From Amia ocellicauda (taxonomy: Eukaryota; Chordata; Actinopteri; Amiiformes; Amiidae), in assembly GCF_036373705.1 (NCBI RefSeq), contig NC_089863.1, positions 24,247,917 through 24,311,916 on the forward strand: DNA of 64,000 bases, written 5' to 3'. Under the pieces are notes generated by a model. It saw only the letters and a program-made list of their open reading frames with translations, was not told where the DNA came from and searched no databases. Shown here piece after piece: positions 36,901-46,649 of the stretch. Position numbers and translations under genes: made by a program. Numbering within the stretch: position 1 is the first letter of the stretch; each line of letters opens with the position of its first letter.

Positions 36901-38150
36901 GACACTAAGAGAGAAAGCGCGCAGGGCCTTCTATGCCATAAAGAGACAAATTAGCATAAAAATACCTGTACAAATCTGGCTAAAAATATTTGAATCCGTA
37001 ATCCAGCCCATTGCTCTCTATGGCAGTGAGGTGTGGGGTCCCCTCACAGGGCAGGAGTTTGCTCAATGGGACAAACACCCAACAGAAACCCTGCTTGCAG
37101 AGTTCTGCAAAAATATCCTACAGGTGCAAAGGAAAACACCGAACAACGCATGCAGGGCAGAATTAGGCCAATACCCATTTTAATCAACATGCACAAAAGA
37201 GCAATTCAATTCTGGCTCCATCTAATAAACAGCGACACACACTCCTACCACCACAAGGCCCTGCAATGCCAAGAGCTGAACCCAGAGAGGAGCCCCCTCA
37301 GCCAGCTGGTCCGCAGGCTCACTGCACAGACACACACCGACACCGGCCAGCCTCAGGACAGCAACACACACATGCACACAATCAGAGTCAACCAAATTAT
37401 CACACAGCACAAAGAAAACTACATCACCCATTGGGAAACACACACACAAGCACAAAGTAAACTGCAGTGCTATCGGGCCCTAAAAAGACACTACACATTG
37501 GCAGAATACCTTAAATTAATAACGAACGAAAACACAATACAAACACAAAAGGATCCTGACCAAATACAGGCTCAGTGAGCACAGCCTGGCCATCAAGACG
37601 GGCTGACACAGGCAGACCTGGCTGCCCAGAGAGGACAGGCTGTGTCCCCACTGCCAACGCCGAGAGGTCGAGACAGAGTTGCACTTTATTCTAAAATGTG
37701 AAAAATATAAACATTTACGAGCAAAATTTTTCCCCAAAATAGCAGATCTCTATAAGAAATTTCCAGACCTGCCAGACTCGGAGAAAGTGCCAGTCCTTCT
37801 GGGAGAGGAGACCAGCTCCATATTACTGGCAGCCCAGTATACAGCTGCCTGCCACAGCCTGAGGGACACAGTGGACACTTAGTCCACACACACAGGGGAC
37901 ACCCTTAGACACAGGCAATGACACCCATGCTACACCGACTTATTACTATTAATATCAATTTTATGTCTCTGACATATGGTTTAAATTGTATTAATTGAAA
38001 TTAATCAGTTAACTGTTTTAACATACATAGTGTATTTATGTATGTAAATGTACATGTATATGTATATGTTCAAAACTGTTGTTTGTCACCATTGCTTTGG
38101 CAATACTTCTTTTTGGTCATGCCAATAAAAGCACGTTGAATTTGAATTTG

Positions 38151-38191
<41 letters not shown>

Positions 38192-40552
38192 GGTGTGGTG
38201 CTGGTGGGGTTACCTGGGGTCGTGGGCCGGGCCCTGCTGGGCCAGGGGCAGGAACTCGCAGGCGCTGGCGCTCTTCTGGCTGAATTCCATCAGCAGGCTG
38301 ACCGGGTTCTTGCCCCCGGGGAGGGAGCGCGACACGGCCACCGCCCCGCCCTCCGGCACCATGCCTTCCGAGGCCACGCCCACCAGGGCCACACCCTGCA
38401 CAACAATGACACACGGTCACACACGCGGCCCCGCCCCTCTGACAGCCCCACTCCGCCTTGGCCCCTCTCTCACCGCGGGGTCGGCAGAGGGGTCGGGGTC
38501 CTGCGCCCACAGCTCCTCCCCGGCCTCCAGCTCCCTCTGCAGCAGCCGCAGCGCCTCAGCCGCCGCCTCCTTCTTTGCCGTCTTCTTGCTGGACGCCTCA
38601 GCCACTGGCAATCTGCGGCCGCCCAGCTCCACCTGCATCCTGAACCTGGGGGGGGACGGGGGTCAGAGCAGTGCAAGAGTAGTGTGTGGGCAGGGGGCGA
38701 GTGGCGGGCGAGCAGTGCGTAAGTAGTGGGCGCTAGGGTTGGGCGATATTAGAAAACTTAAGGGGAGCGCTTTTTCTCTAAAATTCACAAATTGAGATGT
38801 GCAAGTACGGTGGCCCTGTCCTGCACTGGGAGAATAAAGTGTCTTTCTACGTTTGACTCCTTGTTGCAGCCCATTAAACAGGAAAATACAATTGGGATTT
38901 TTTTCTCTTTCAGTCATCTTATTTTTATGATTGTAGGCCCTTTTTTGCGTTTGTACAGTTATGAAGTATTTTTATGATAGGAGAGGATGCCTTTTGTGCT
39001 TCAACCTTTTGATAACATGAGCTTTTTAGTTGTTGAACAAAAAGCAAACTTACAGTTCTTAGCACGGAGCATCCACGAACAATACAACTGAAGGCACACG
39101 TTTTTTTAATCCTCTGAACTGAAATTGGGCATGCATTAATTTATGGGGAAACGATCTGTGATAGAGACATGCGGTTTATTTCTGCTGCTTAGCTTAGCTT
39201 GGTGTGGTTTGTTTACATCGCGTCTGTCCTGGCTGCACTGCGCAGCTGCAGAACACAGGCTTGGTGCTGACCAATGGACGTTACTATGGTCTGTCATCAG
39301 CCTAGAGATCTTTTTTTTTAACCCAATCACAGACCGTGACTCTACCAACATATAGCCAATCCAAAGTACTCGGAAAGCCCTTGGACTCTCAGATGATATG
39401 GCAGGTGTCCGTCCCCCCCACATCGACGCAAAGTGCAAATTAAACAGATTATCATTGATGATTGTCACTATCGTCAATATACAATAATATCGTGGGCAAC
39501 TCCAGTGGGCGCAAGAGATATAACACTGCCCTGGGGTCGAGAATAGGGTGTGTGGAACCAGTAGCATGAGCACTGCGAGTAGGGTGTGAGTAGCGAGCAC
39601 TGACCTGGGGTCGTGGGAGGGCCCGCTCTGCTGCAGGAGCAGGAAGTGGCATGTGTGTCCGCAGTGCTGGGCGTACTCCAGCAGCCCGCTCACCGGGTTC
39701 TTGGCCCGGACCTCCAGCAGCTTCCGCAGCGCCGCCGAGCCGCCGGCCCCCTCCTGCGCCACCGCCCCCCCGGTGCCGCCGCCCACCATGGCGTTCAGGA
39801 ACTCCGGGATCTCGTCCGAGGCCCACTGCCCGTTCTGCCCCAGCTCCCCGAGTGGGGACGAGGTGGGCTGCAGTTCTGGATCCAACTTGGGCTTCTTGCA
39901 TCGGACCTCCTCCTCCTTCTCCTCTTCATCTTCCTCCTCCTGCTTGGCAGCGTTGTGTGGAGGTGGTGGCTGCTGTGGCTGTTCCCCGTTGCCCATTTCC
40001 TGTCCGGCTTCCCCGGCGCCACCCTCCTCCATCAGAGCAGGAAGTGGGACAGCATCTTCCAGATGGGCAGCGGACGGCGGCAGCATCACCGAGGCAACAG
40101 CGGCAGCCGTGGGGGCGGGGGCGGGGCCGGGGAGCTGGGCCTTCCTCTGGCGCTCCAGGCGCTGGCGCTTGTGGTCAGTGAGCTCCCACAGGTGGGGCGT
40201 GATGGCGGCATCCCGCGAGACGTCACCCTGCTTCTCCAGGACGTACAGCGTGGGGTTCACCTGCTTGGCCGTGCGCAGGCCCAGGTTCTTGGCGATGCCC
40301 AGGGCATTGCAGCGGCCCGACGTCAGCAGGTACTGGCACACGCGCTCCCGGATGTCCTCCCTCTCCCCCTCCATCTCTATCTCCAAGTCTGGGAGCGAGC
40401 CGTCCGTGTCAGAGTCCTGCCCAGGTGCCTCTCCTCCGTGTCTCACTCGTTCTCCTCCTCCTCCTCCTCGATCGTCTCTCTCTCGTTCTGTCGCCTCTAC
40501 GATCACCTCTCCTTCCTCCTCCTTGTCAGAGTCCAAATCAAAATCTGGGAAC

Positions 40553-40583
<31 letters not shown>

Positions 40584-41634
40584 CCTCCTCCTCCTCCTCC
40601 TCCTCCTCCTCTGCCTCCTCCTCTGCCTCCTCCTCTGCCTCCTCCTTCTCCTCTCTCTCCCTCTGTCCCTGCTTTCCCCCCAAGCCCCTGCACTCCTCCT
40701 CTGGTCCTACCTCTCTCCGCAGGCTCCAGAGAGGAGGGACGTCCCCGTGCTTCTGGGTGCGGCCCTGGAGCTGCAGCGAGTATAGGGCCCGGTTCACCAC
40801 TGCCTTGGGAAAGCTGAGGGTTCTGACCAGCTTTCGGAGCTCTAGCACCTGACCCGGGTCCAGGGACGCCAGACAGTCCAGCACCAAGCCCTGCACCAGC
40901 CGGTCGTCGGCGTAAGGACGGGCCCCAGCCGCACTACGTGGATTGGGCGAGTTGCGACGGTCGCCGAGGGCCAGGTCCCCCAGGCTCTGGGACAGGCAGT
41001 CGACGGGGTCGGCACACGGGCTTCTCCGCCCGCCTCTGTGGTACCGGTTCTGGCCAGGGTACTGGGCCCAGTTCTGAGCGTGAGTGTGGCTGTATGTGTA
41101 GTCTCCCCTTCCCCTGCTGTAGCCCCTGCAGTGCCCCCTCTGGCCAGGGCTGGCACTGTGGGAGTGGGCGGAGTACGAGCTGTGGTACCCGCCTCGGTGC
41201 TGGGGTGCTCTGGGCCTCTTTCCTGGCCCGGTTCCGACCCCCCCGCTGCTGCCGCCGCTCTTGCCGCTCTCGTTCTCCTCGCCTGCGTCCCTCTCCGCCA
41301 CTCTGCTGGGCCAGGCCGGGCCTTGGAACTGGGGAGCCTGTGTGTTCTGCCCCCGCAGGAACTGCACCTGCTGTAGGTGGAAGTCTGGGTGGCAGCTGTG
41401 GCCGTTGGCGACGGGAGGGTGGGACGGGGGTCCGACTGGAAAGTGTTGTAGGGGGGGCTGGGGCAGTGACCCCGGGGGCGGGAAGGGAGGTGGAGGGCGG
41501 GGAAAGGGGAGCTGGAGTGGCTGCCAAGAGCGGGCCGCCCGGCCGCGACCGGGGTAGCTCTGGTGACAGTTGGCCGAACGCTGACAGGGGGGAGGTTGGC
41601 GCGATGCTCTGGCACGGCCACCTCCTCTGTTCAT
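27938..41634 (-). CDS. adar: ADAR (ADAR1), dsRNA-specific adenosine deaminase, p150-type
   Basis: Fourteen coding exons (minus, in order): 41634-39605, 38645-38474, 38395-38214, 32785-32647, 32130-31898, 31783-31630, 31145-30977, 30717-30624, 30368-30255, 29824-29694, 29579-29397, 29299-29187, 28929-28802, 28217-27938 (stop TAG). All are GT-AG and in phase, giving 1373 residues. Z-alpha is about 240-305 with K277, N281, Y285, P300, P301 and W303. A long acidic run (about 323-360) follows. Z-beta is about 423-487 (N460, Y464, W483). Then come dsRBD1 (exons 1-2), dsRBD2 (3-4; [11 protein letters not shown]) and dsRBD3 (5-6; [24 protein letters not shown]). The deaminase has CHAE with H1047 and E1049, PCGDG with C1100, and MSCSDK with C1169. 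The enzyme converts A to I in dsRNA. Z domains and an upstream ISRE fit an interferon-induced cytoplasmic isoform. M421, just before Z-beta, is a candidate p110-like start. The C-terminus has a non-conserved glycine/serine tail after EEKSF. Human ADAR is 1226 residues. Confidence 0.97.
28680..28784 (-). mobile_element. hAT-like MITE fragment in the last ADAR intron
   Basis: On the minus strand it starts GGGGCTGCAACAAACAACTA and TTTTGATAATTGATTAATC, a common vertebrate hAT MITE end. It lies within about 20 bases of the exon 13 donor (28801). The other end is not obvious. Confidence 0.5.
32215..32662. repeat. minisatellite built on the ADAR exon-intron junction
   Basis: About 15 units on the minus strand of CTCACGCCCAAGG(C/T)ACTG plus ACGCCC, in a 24-bp short form and a 33-bp long form with TGACGCTCC. 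The first unit contains the true end of the ADAR dsRBD2 exon and its GT donor (AAG|GTACTG at 32650-32641). The other 14 units have AAGGCACTG at the same place. Confidence 0.95.
33889..34437. mobile_element. hAT MITE with perfect 8-bp target duplication
   Basis: Ends TAGGGCCTGA and TCAGACCCTA (inverse TAGGGTCTGA). Flanking GTCTTTAG occurs at 33881-33888 and 34438-34445. The interior has ATATCGGAGCACCGATATTA and TCGGCCGATATGG near the left end and TATCTGTATCGGCATC near the right end. There is no coding frame. It lies in ADAR coding intron 3. Confidence 0.9.
34690..36275 (-). mobile_element. degenerate Tc1-like element with transposase remains
   Basis: Same family as 7616-8194, with the right end CCAAATATTTATGGACCTAA then CTGTA. 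The left end starts within the subterminal repeat (TGTCATTATTTTGGCTCTGT), so the outer TIR is lost. Minus-strand fragments include an HTH-like [20 protein letters not shown] (about 35830-35890) and [20 protein letters not shown] (about 35430-35490). The latter carries the first catalytic Asp motif. Several frameshifts and stops make it inactive. Confidence 0.85.
36647..38158 (+). mobile_element. non-LTR retrotransposon 3' end (5'-truncated, frameshifted)
   Basis: Plus-strand fragments of the C-terminal part of a LINE ORF2. 36647-37183 has [20 protein letters not shown] and [20 protein letters not shown] second frame, 37033-37578, has [20 protein letters not shown] and [17 protein letters not shown] third, 37679-37882, has [20 protein letters not shown]-like sequence. 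The switches between frames are frameshifts. The 3' end has TTTGGCAATACTTC, CATGCCAATAAAAGCACG and repeated TTTGAA, then a (GA)n run. It is inserted antisense in ADAR, with its tail about 25 bases from the exon 3 donor at 38213. The LINE clade was not determined. Confidence 0.8.
38155..38190. repeat. (GA)n microsatellite next to an ADAR donor
   Basis: Direct continuation of the LINE 3' tail. It separates the tail from the ADAR splice donor at 38213-38212 by only about 25 bases. Confidence 0.9.
40555..40665. repeat. coding (GAA/GAG)n run in ADAR
   Basis: On the plus strand TTC/TCC/CTC triplets. They encode a long acidic tract between Z-alpha and Z-beta in ADAR (about residues 323-360). Length variation here would not break the frame. 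Confidence 0.85.
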
Positions 41635-42266
41635 AGCGGGGGGGCTGCAAGAGCCGGTGGGGGGTGGGGGGTGGGGGATACGATTGATGATGTGGTGCCA
41701 ACGACTGGAGAGAGGAGAGGGTGTGGAGACTGACTGCGGCACAGACTCACTCACAGCTACAGCACCTGGGTGGGTGGATAGAGATAGAGATGGAGAGAGA
41801 AAGAGAGAGAGGTTGAGAATAAAGTCAGTCCAAAATCTTAAGAACAGTATACAAGAAACCATTAGTGACTGTACTGCACTGTAGCACACTGTGACTGTAC
41901 CGCACTGTGACTGTACCGCAGTGACTGACCGTACCACACTGTGACTGACTGTACCGCACTGTCACAGTACTGTGTCTTGCCCAGGTCGACAGAAACAGGA
42001 TGTCAGTGAAAGAGAATGTCAGTTATTGTCCCTAGGGGTTCCTGCCTGGGCTCACGCCCTCGCCCTCGCCCTCGCCCTGCAGATCGGCCCTCCAGGCTGC
42101 AGCTCCGCTTTCAGGCCCAGCTGACACTGCCCCCTCCCCACAGCAGACAGGAGCCCTGGGATTCCACTCCATTGAGCTGAGATGTTAAGACAGTCAGCAG
42201 GACGTGGGGGGCATCCTGTCTCAACTCAGCTCAATTAGCTGGAATCTCGACACAGTGTCGTGTGTG

Positions 42267-42304
<38 letters not shown>

Positions 42305-43391
42305 GGGTGCACAGATGGTTAGAGAAGTCTCGTCTGCACAAGGACAGTGCTTACCCTGGGGGGGGAAAGCGTCTTTACACCCTGGTTGTTTAGTTACTTA
42401 AATTTAATCCGCAAATGGGACATTTCTGATGAGCAAAATAGCAACACCCCCCCACACCCATAGCAAACCAAACAAAAACACAACACCGCGGTCAACAGCC
42501 TGGGCCCAACAGCTCACGGTAACGCGAGCCGACAGTCCGGCACGACCGTCCCTGTGACTCACTCTTGAGCTAATGCGACTGTACAGCTGGCAGGACCGCT
42601 AGCTATGGCCGAGTGTGTGTGTGTGTGTGTGTGTGTGTTAAGATGGTTAGATACAATCACACACACACACACATGGCCATCGGTCCTGTTCTGAAAATCC
42701 TGAGACCCAGAGCTGAGATTCAGGATTTCGATTAATAACAACAACAAGGACAATAATACTCATAATAAACATGGAGGTTTAAGTGCAACAGTGTGGTGTA
42801 AGTGTTAGGATGTGAATTGTGAACAACAACAAAGTCAAAGTGCTCAGTAAACAATTCAGATCCTTGTCATAATATTATCATCACCTCTAAAACTACTAGT
42901 GCTACATAACTGCAATGCAAAAGGTCACAATTTCACAGAGCCACCTACCTGAACACCGGCCAGTGTAAGCAGCAGGAAATATATGCAAATCAATCCAATT
43001 AAAATACTACTAATGATAATAATAGGTCAAAAAATGCCAACTCTGTAGAGGTGACTGGAAATGGTGAGAGCTGCGGTTTCCCACCCCTCTGTACACCGTT
43101 TGAACAGCGTTATCTCCCAGTGCCCAAAAAACACAGACAAAAATACTTGCAGTCACTCGTGTATGACGACATTTGAAATGAAAGTTAGCCGCACAGACAG
43201 TTCAAAAACGCGTCCACCGTTTTCACCCCCGTCTTCGCTGTTCTGCTCGTTTTCTTTTTTAAAGCAAATGTGCATGATTGCAATGATCACTGCTGCGTGT
43301 CCGTATGCGTGTTGCTCTTGCTGTGATTGCGGAGATCAGGCCCAGGCAGGAGCCCTGCTGTCTGCGGGAGCCGTGCGTGCGATTCGCCGCC

Positions 43392-43408
43392 AGTTTCGCT
43401 TTCCTTTC
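43392..43408 (-). promoter_or_regulatory. ISRE upstream of ADAR
   Basis: Plus AGTTTCGCTTTCCTTTC; minus GAAAGGAAAGCGAAACT. The core GGAAAGCGAAACT fits the interferon-stimulated response element GGAAANNGAAACT exactly. It lies 1.76 kb upstream of the ADAR p150-type start codon, within the CpG-richer stretch. Human ADAR p150 is driven by an ISRE-containing promoter, so this is the likely fish counterpart. Binding is not shown. Confidence 0.6.
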
Positions 43409-43648
43409 TCGGGAAAAGGTCCGTTTTCATTGGAGACAGACGTGCGCTGCCGCGGACACGCCGCTGGGGGGCGCCGGGGGTGTGGGATCTGATCGTGCAT
43501 CCCGAATAAACACGCATGTCTGGATCTGTCTGGGTGGGAGTGTGTGCGTGTCTGAAGCTGTCAAGATAGAGACACACGCACATGGCCTGTCTGTCTCTCT
43601 CATCCGTCCATCTGGAGTTCACTTTCACTGGTAACCACCCATCCCCCC

Positions 43649-43685
<37 letters not shown>

Positions 43686-44764
43686 CGGTCCAGCCCGGTG
43701 CAATGCATTAACATTACAATACTGTGCAAAAAGGACACAAGTGCACCCTCTGTATCCCCATGGGCGGCGTGTGTCCAACTCCTGGTTTCATCACACGTGT
43801 TTTTGTGTGTGTTTTTTCACTCCCTGCCACTACTCTCTCTCTCTCTGCACTGTCCTCCCGGTTAACCTCTCCTCTCCTCCCCCTCTCATCCTATCCTCAT
43901 CTCACCTCTCTCATCTCTGGAGGCCTAGTGCTGTAACTGCACTGCGTTGCTGGTGTCCACAGTGCGTGTGCAGCTACATACACGTACCTCGTTTTAATGC
44001 TCGTTATTATTGTAAACGCGTCGTACCTCGGTGCCTTTGCCGTGGTTGCAGGGCAGAGTTTGCCGGAGGGGAGGCAGCGAGAGAGTTTCCTGTCTCGGTG
44101 AGTCTGTGTGCCGCTTCTCTACGGTGCTATTCCGCAGGGCGACGGGGGAGAGAGAGCGCAAACAAGGAAGACCGGCGCGATGACGTCGATATTGGGCGAC
44201 TCGCTAGGCCACACTAGTTCCGTGTACCAGGATGCTTTGCGCGCCTTAGAGAACGAACTTCCCGCCAAATGTGAACAACCGGTGGCGGGCGTTGTTTTGA
44301 AGTTACTCCACGTTGGGAGCCACTAAAACACCTTTACACACAGTCAACATTACTCTCCCCCACCCCTCCACCAGCGGAGGATGGGGCTGATAGGAAAAAT
44401 TGACCTGAATTACTTGTCAACCAACTTATCTTAGCTATACCCTTGGTTTCAATTAAAATAGTACTAAATGGCTGTCATAATAAAGGGTTAATTTTAATAA
44501 GCACCCAAGTGTTAATAAAGTTAGTTAGTCAAGATGGCGTCTGTATGGTTTAATATAACCTTTATATTAAATTAATATTAAATTAACACATTAATATAAC
44601 CGCTGCACTGTGGGATTTACTACGACATTATTCCCAAGATCAAGGGTCTTTGTTATCCCTTAAGTCCTCCTGCTTGGCTGTTTGTCTCCTTAGACCTACA
44701 TTTTGTGTACAAGACCGACTCATTGGTGTCGCTTCTGCCCAGGTGATTGCAAATCAAATCCATA

Positions 44765-44948
44765 TAGGGTTGCAAAGAGTTCGAAACTTTCCAGACATTT
44801 TCCATGGGAATTTAAGCTGGGAACTTTTGGGGATTTTCCCCCAATTTTCCCCTACATTTCCATTTTATTCCCATCAATTCCCAAATATTCCTGTTAATTC
44901 CCACGAAAAGTGTCCACCTTTGAATACTCCCCAAACTGTGCAACCCTA
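44765..44948. mobile_element. hAT-like MITE
   Basis: Ends TAGGGTTGCAAAG and CTGTGCAACCCTA (inverted). The interior has GAAACTTTCCAGACATTTTC and TTCCCATCAATTCCC. An imperfect flanking ATCCATA/ATCCAAA may be the target duplication. Confidence 0.65.
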
Positions 44949-45371
44949 CATCCAAATAAATACAAAGGAAAGAGTGCAATGTAAAGAGCAATAGTGATGG
45001 CAACAAAAAAAGCAATGTGCACAACAAAGCGGAAAAGGAAACGCAGAGCAGAAAAGGAGCATAGAAGTAGAAATGCATGTTAAAATATATTTATTTAAAT
45101 ATATTTAAAAATATATATAAATAAATATACAAACAAATGGCCCGATATGTAGTCATTTATTTCAGTGTATCAGTGTCACCCACTCACAGTTAATAACTCT
45201 CACAATAAACAGTTCAGTTCTGCACAGACTGTTTATTTTATGGGGCAATACTGCATGTTTGAAAATACATGTATAAATAAATAATAGAAGCAAAAAACAA
45301 TATAGTAAAAAATGAAGAACTTTTCTTAAACCCAAAATTAAAAGTACCTCCTGCCCCCATGGTAATGCAGT

Positions 45372-45377
45372 TTTATT
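45372..45377 (-). terminator. poly(A) signal of the tandem Z-domain gene
   Basis: Minus-strand AATAAA about 50 bases after the stop codon at 45428. The closeness supports 45428-46087 being a terminal, protein-ending exon. Confidence 0.5.
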
Positions 45378-45427
45378 TTAACAATAATTATATTGATATA
45401 CACAGATAACACAAAATAATACACTAT

Positions 45428-46087
45428 TCAAAGGAGACTCCACCAGGGGGGCGTCCCTGGCTCGATGCGGACCCGCCCCTGCCGCAACAGCCAGTACAGC
45501 AGCTGATTGGCCGTCCGCTTGGGCACCCGGAGGGTCCTGGCAACCTGGGCGGCAGACATGGTGGCTCCGGGCTCCAGGGCCCCTAGCACACACAGCACCT
45601 CCTGGGGCCCGCAGCGGGCACCCTGGCGCAGGATCACGCAGCGGAAGCTGGCAAACAGGGGCACCCCCAGCTCCTGAGCCAGCTGGAAGGCGGGGAGGGC
45701 GCCCAGCAGGGAGGGGGCAGAGAGTGGCGGCTGCGCCTGCTGGGTCACAATGGACCCCTGCCCTGGGCTCGTCTCTCCCCTGCGGTGCTGTGGGGCTCTC
45801 GGGGGCCTGAGGGACCAGAGGGGTGGCACTGCATCTCTCCTGTAGAGGGTGCCTCTCCTCTCCAGGGCGTACAGGGTGGGGTTCACCTGCCTGGGGTAGC
45901 GCAGGCCCAGCCCAGCAGCGATCTGGAGGGCAGAACAGCCCGCCCACTCCCCAGCTCTCTCTCTGTCCGCCCTGTTCTCTCGCTCCTTTTCCCGCAGGAA
46001 AGCGCACACTCGTTCAGCCAGATACCCCTCTCCCTTGCCACTGCGTCCTCCGCCTCTCAGCGCCACCTCTCTCTCTCCAGCAGACAT
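45428..46087 (-). CDS. stand-alone tandem Z-alpha-domain protein (Z-DNA/Z-RNA binding), 219 aa
   Basis: Single uninterrupted minus-strand frame with ATG at 46087 (GAC before ATG) and stop TGA at 45428. It encodes two winged-helix Z domains. Domain 1 is about residues 20-95: helix 3 YPRQVNPTLYALERRG with N69 and Y73, beta-wing DAVPPLWSL with P88, P89 and W91. Domain 2 is about 160-219: VPKRTANQLLYWLLRQG with K190, N194 and Y198, wing GTPPWWSL with P213, P214 and W216. These are the positions that contact Z-form nucleic acid in ADAR1 Z-alpha. Domain 1 resembles the ADAR Z-beta of this window ([13 protein letters not shown]), and domain 2 resembles its Z-alpha. There is no kinase, RHIM or deaminase domain. 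It lies upstream of ADAR on the same strand, with its own stop and poly(A) signal. It could be a ZBP1/PKZ-type relative, an E3L-like decoy, or a partial ADAR duplicate. An upstream non-coding exon is possible. Confidence 0.8.
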   Translation of the reverse strand: MSAGEREVALRGGGRSGKGEGYLAERVCAFLREKERENRADRERAGEWAGCSALQIAAGLGLRYPRQVNPTLYALERRGTLYRRDAVPPLWSLRPPRAPQHRRGETSPGQGSIVTQQAQPPLSAPSLLGALPAFQLAQELGVPLFASFRCVILRQGARCGPQEVLCVLGALEPGATMSAAQVARTLRVPKRTANQLLYWLLRQGRVRIEPGTPPWWSLL

Positions 46088-46336
46088 GTCTCCGCTCTTG
46101 TCCTCTCCTTCTCTCTCTCCCTGTCATAAGTTCAACCGTCTCAAGTTATTTATGAAGCACGATATTGTTAATTAACCGTTCATTTCCTCAACATAGTATC
46201 TACAGCTTTAACACATAAACTTATACATATACTTGTTACACAGTTTCACAATTTGAAATGTATACAGGAATGATCAAAAAGAGCACGTTTAAAACAAATG
46301 CATTTAACATATAGACATGTTGGTATTCATGTAATG

Positions 46337-46637
46337 CAGGGGTTCCCAAAGTGCGGCCCGAGGGCCAAATGTGGCCCTCGAGGATGTTTGCTGCGGCCCC
46401 CCAAAGCCAAACTTCAACCACCCCTTTTCTGAAGCTTTTCTATATTTTTACACTTAATGACAATTTTCTGTTTTTGTAATTTGGGGTAAAATAATAAAAC
46501 AACCATTAAAGTTAATAAATGTCCCCTAACAGAAATGTATAGGAAATCAAATTGGTAGTTAATTTTCTGCTGCGCCCCCCCCATCCCATGCAACCTCGGG
46601 AAATTGGCCCTCCATCACCAGACATTGGGAGCCCCTG
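46337..46637. mobile_element. hAT MITE with perfect 8-bp target duplication
   Basis: Starts CAGGGGTTCCCAAAGTGCGG and ends CATTGGGAGCCCCTG. Flanking ATGTAATG is at 46329-46336 and 46638-46645. It is Charlie-like in its termini and has no coding frame. It lies about 250 bases upstream of the tandem Z-domain start codon, so it may sit in or near that promoter. Confidence 0.92.
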
Positions 46638-46649
46638 ATGTAATGAATA

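Larger units (their letters stand above)
41865..45370. other. ADAR 5' region and spacer to the tandem Z-domain gene
   Basis: ACTGTACCGCACTGTGACTG repeats at 41865-41965; (CA)n and (GT)n at 42283-42305, 42614-42640 and 43655-43682. The segment from about 43290 to 44320 is GC- and CpG-richer. It carries the ISRE, a TGACGTCGA CRE-like site at about 44178-44190 and an E2F-like TTCCCGCC at about 44261-44268, so it probably holds ADAR first exon(s). 44950-45370 is AT-rich with no gene seen. Confidence 0.5.

Noticed and set aside
36647-37882. LINE fragments as an endogenous virus
   Set aside because: No LTRs, gag or env. The 3' TTTGAA tail and C-terminal ORF2 motifs point to a non-LTR element.
39136-41937. 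933-codon frame as one protein
   Set aside because: Only 39605-41634 is ADAR exon. Beyond the GT donor at 39604 and before the ATG at 41634 it is intron or upstream read-through.
45428-46087. The 219-codon frame as an upstream ADAR exon
   Set aside because: It has its own ATG and ends in a stop with an AATAAA about 50 bases on. No donor leads it toward ADAR, and ADAR already has both Z domains.
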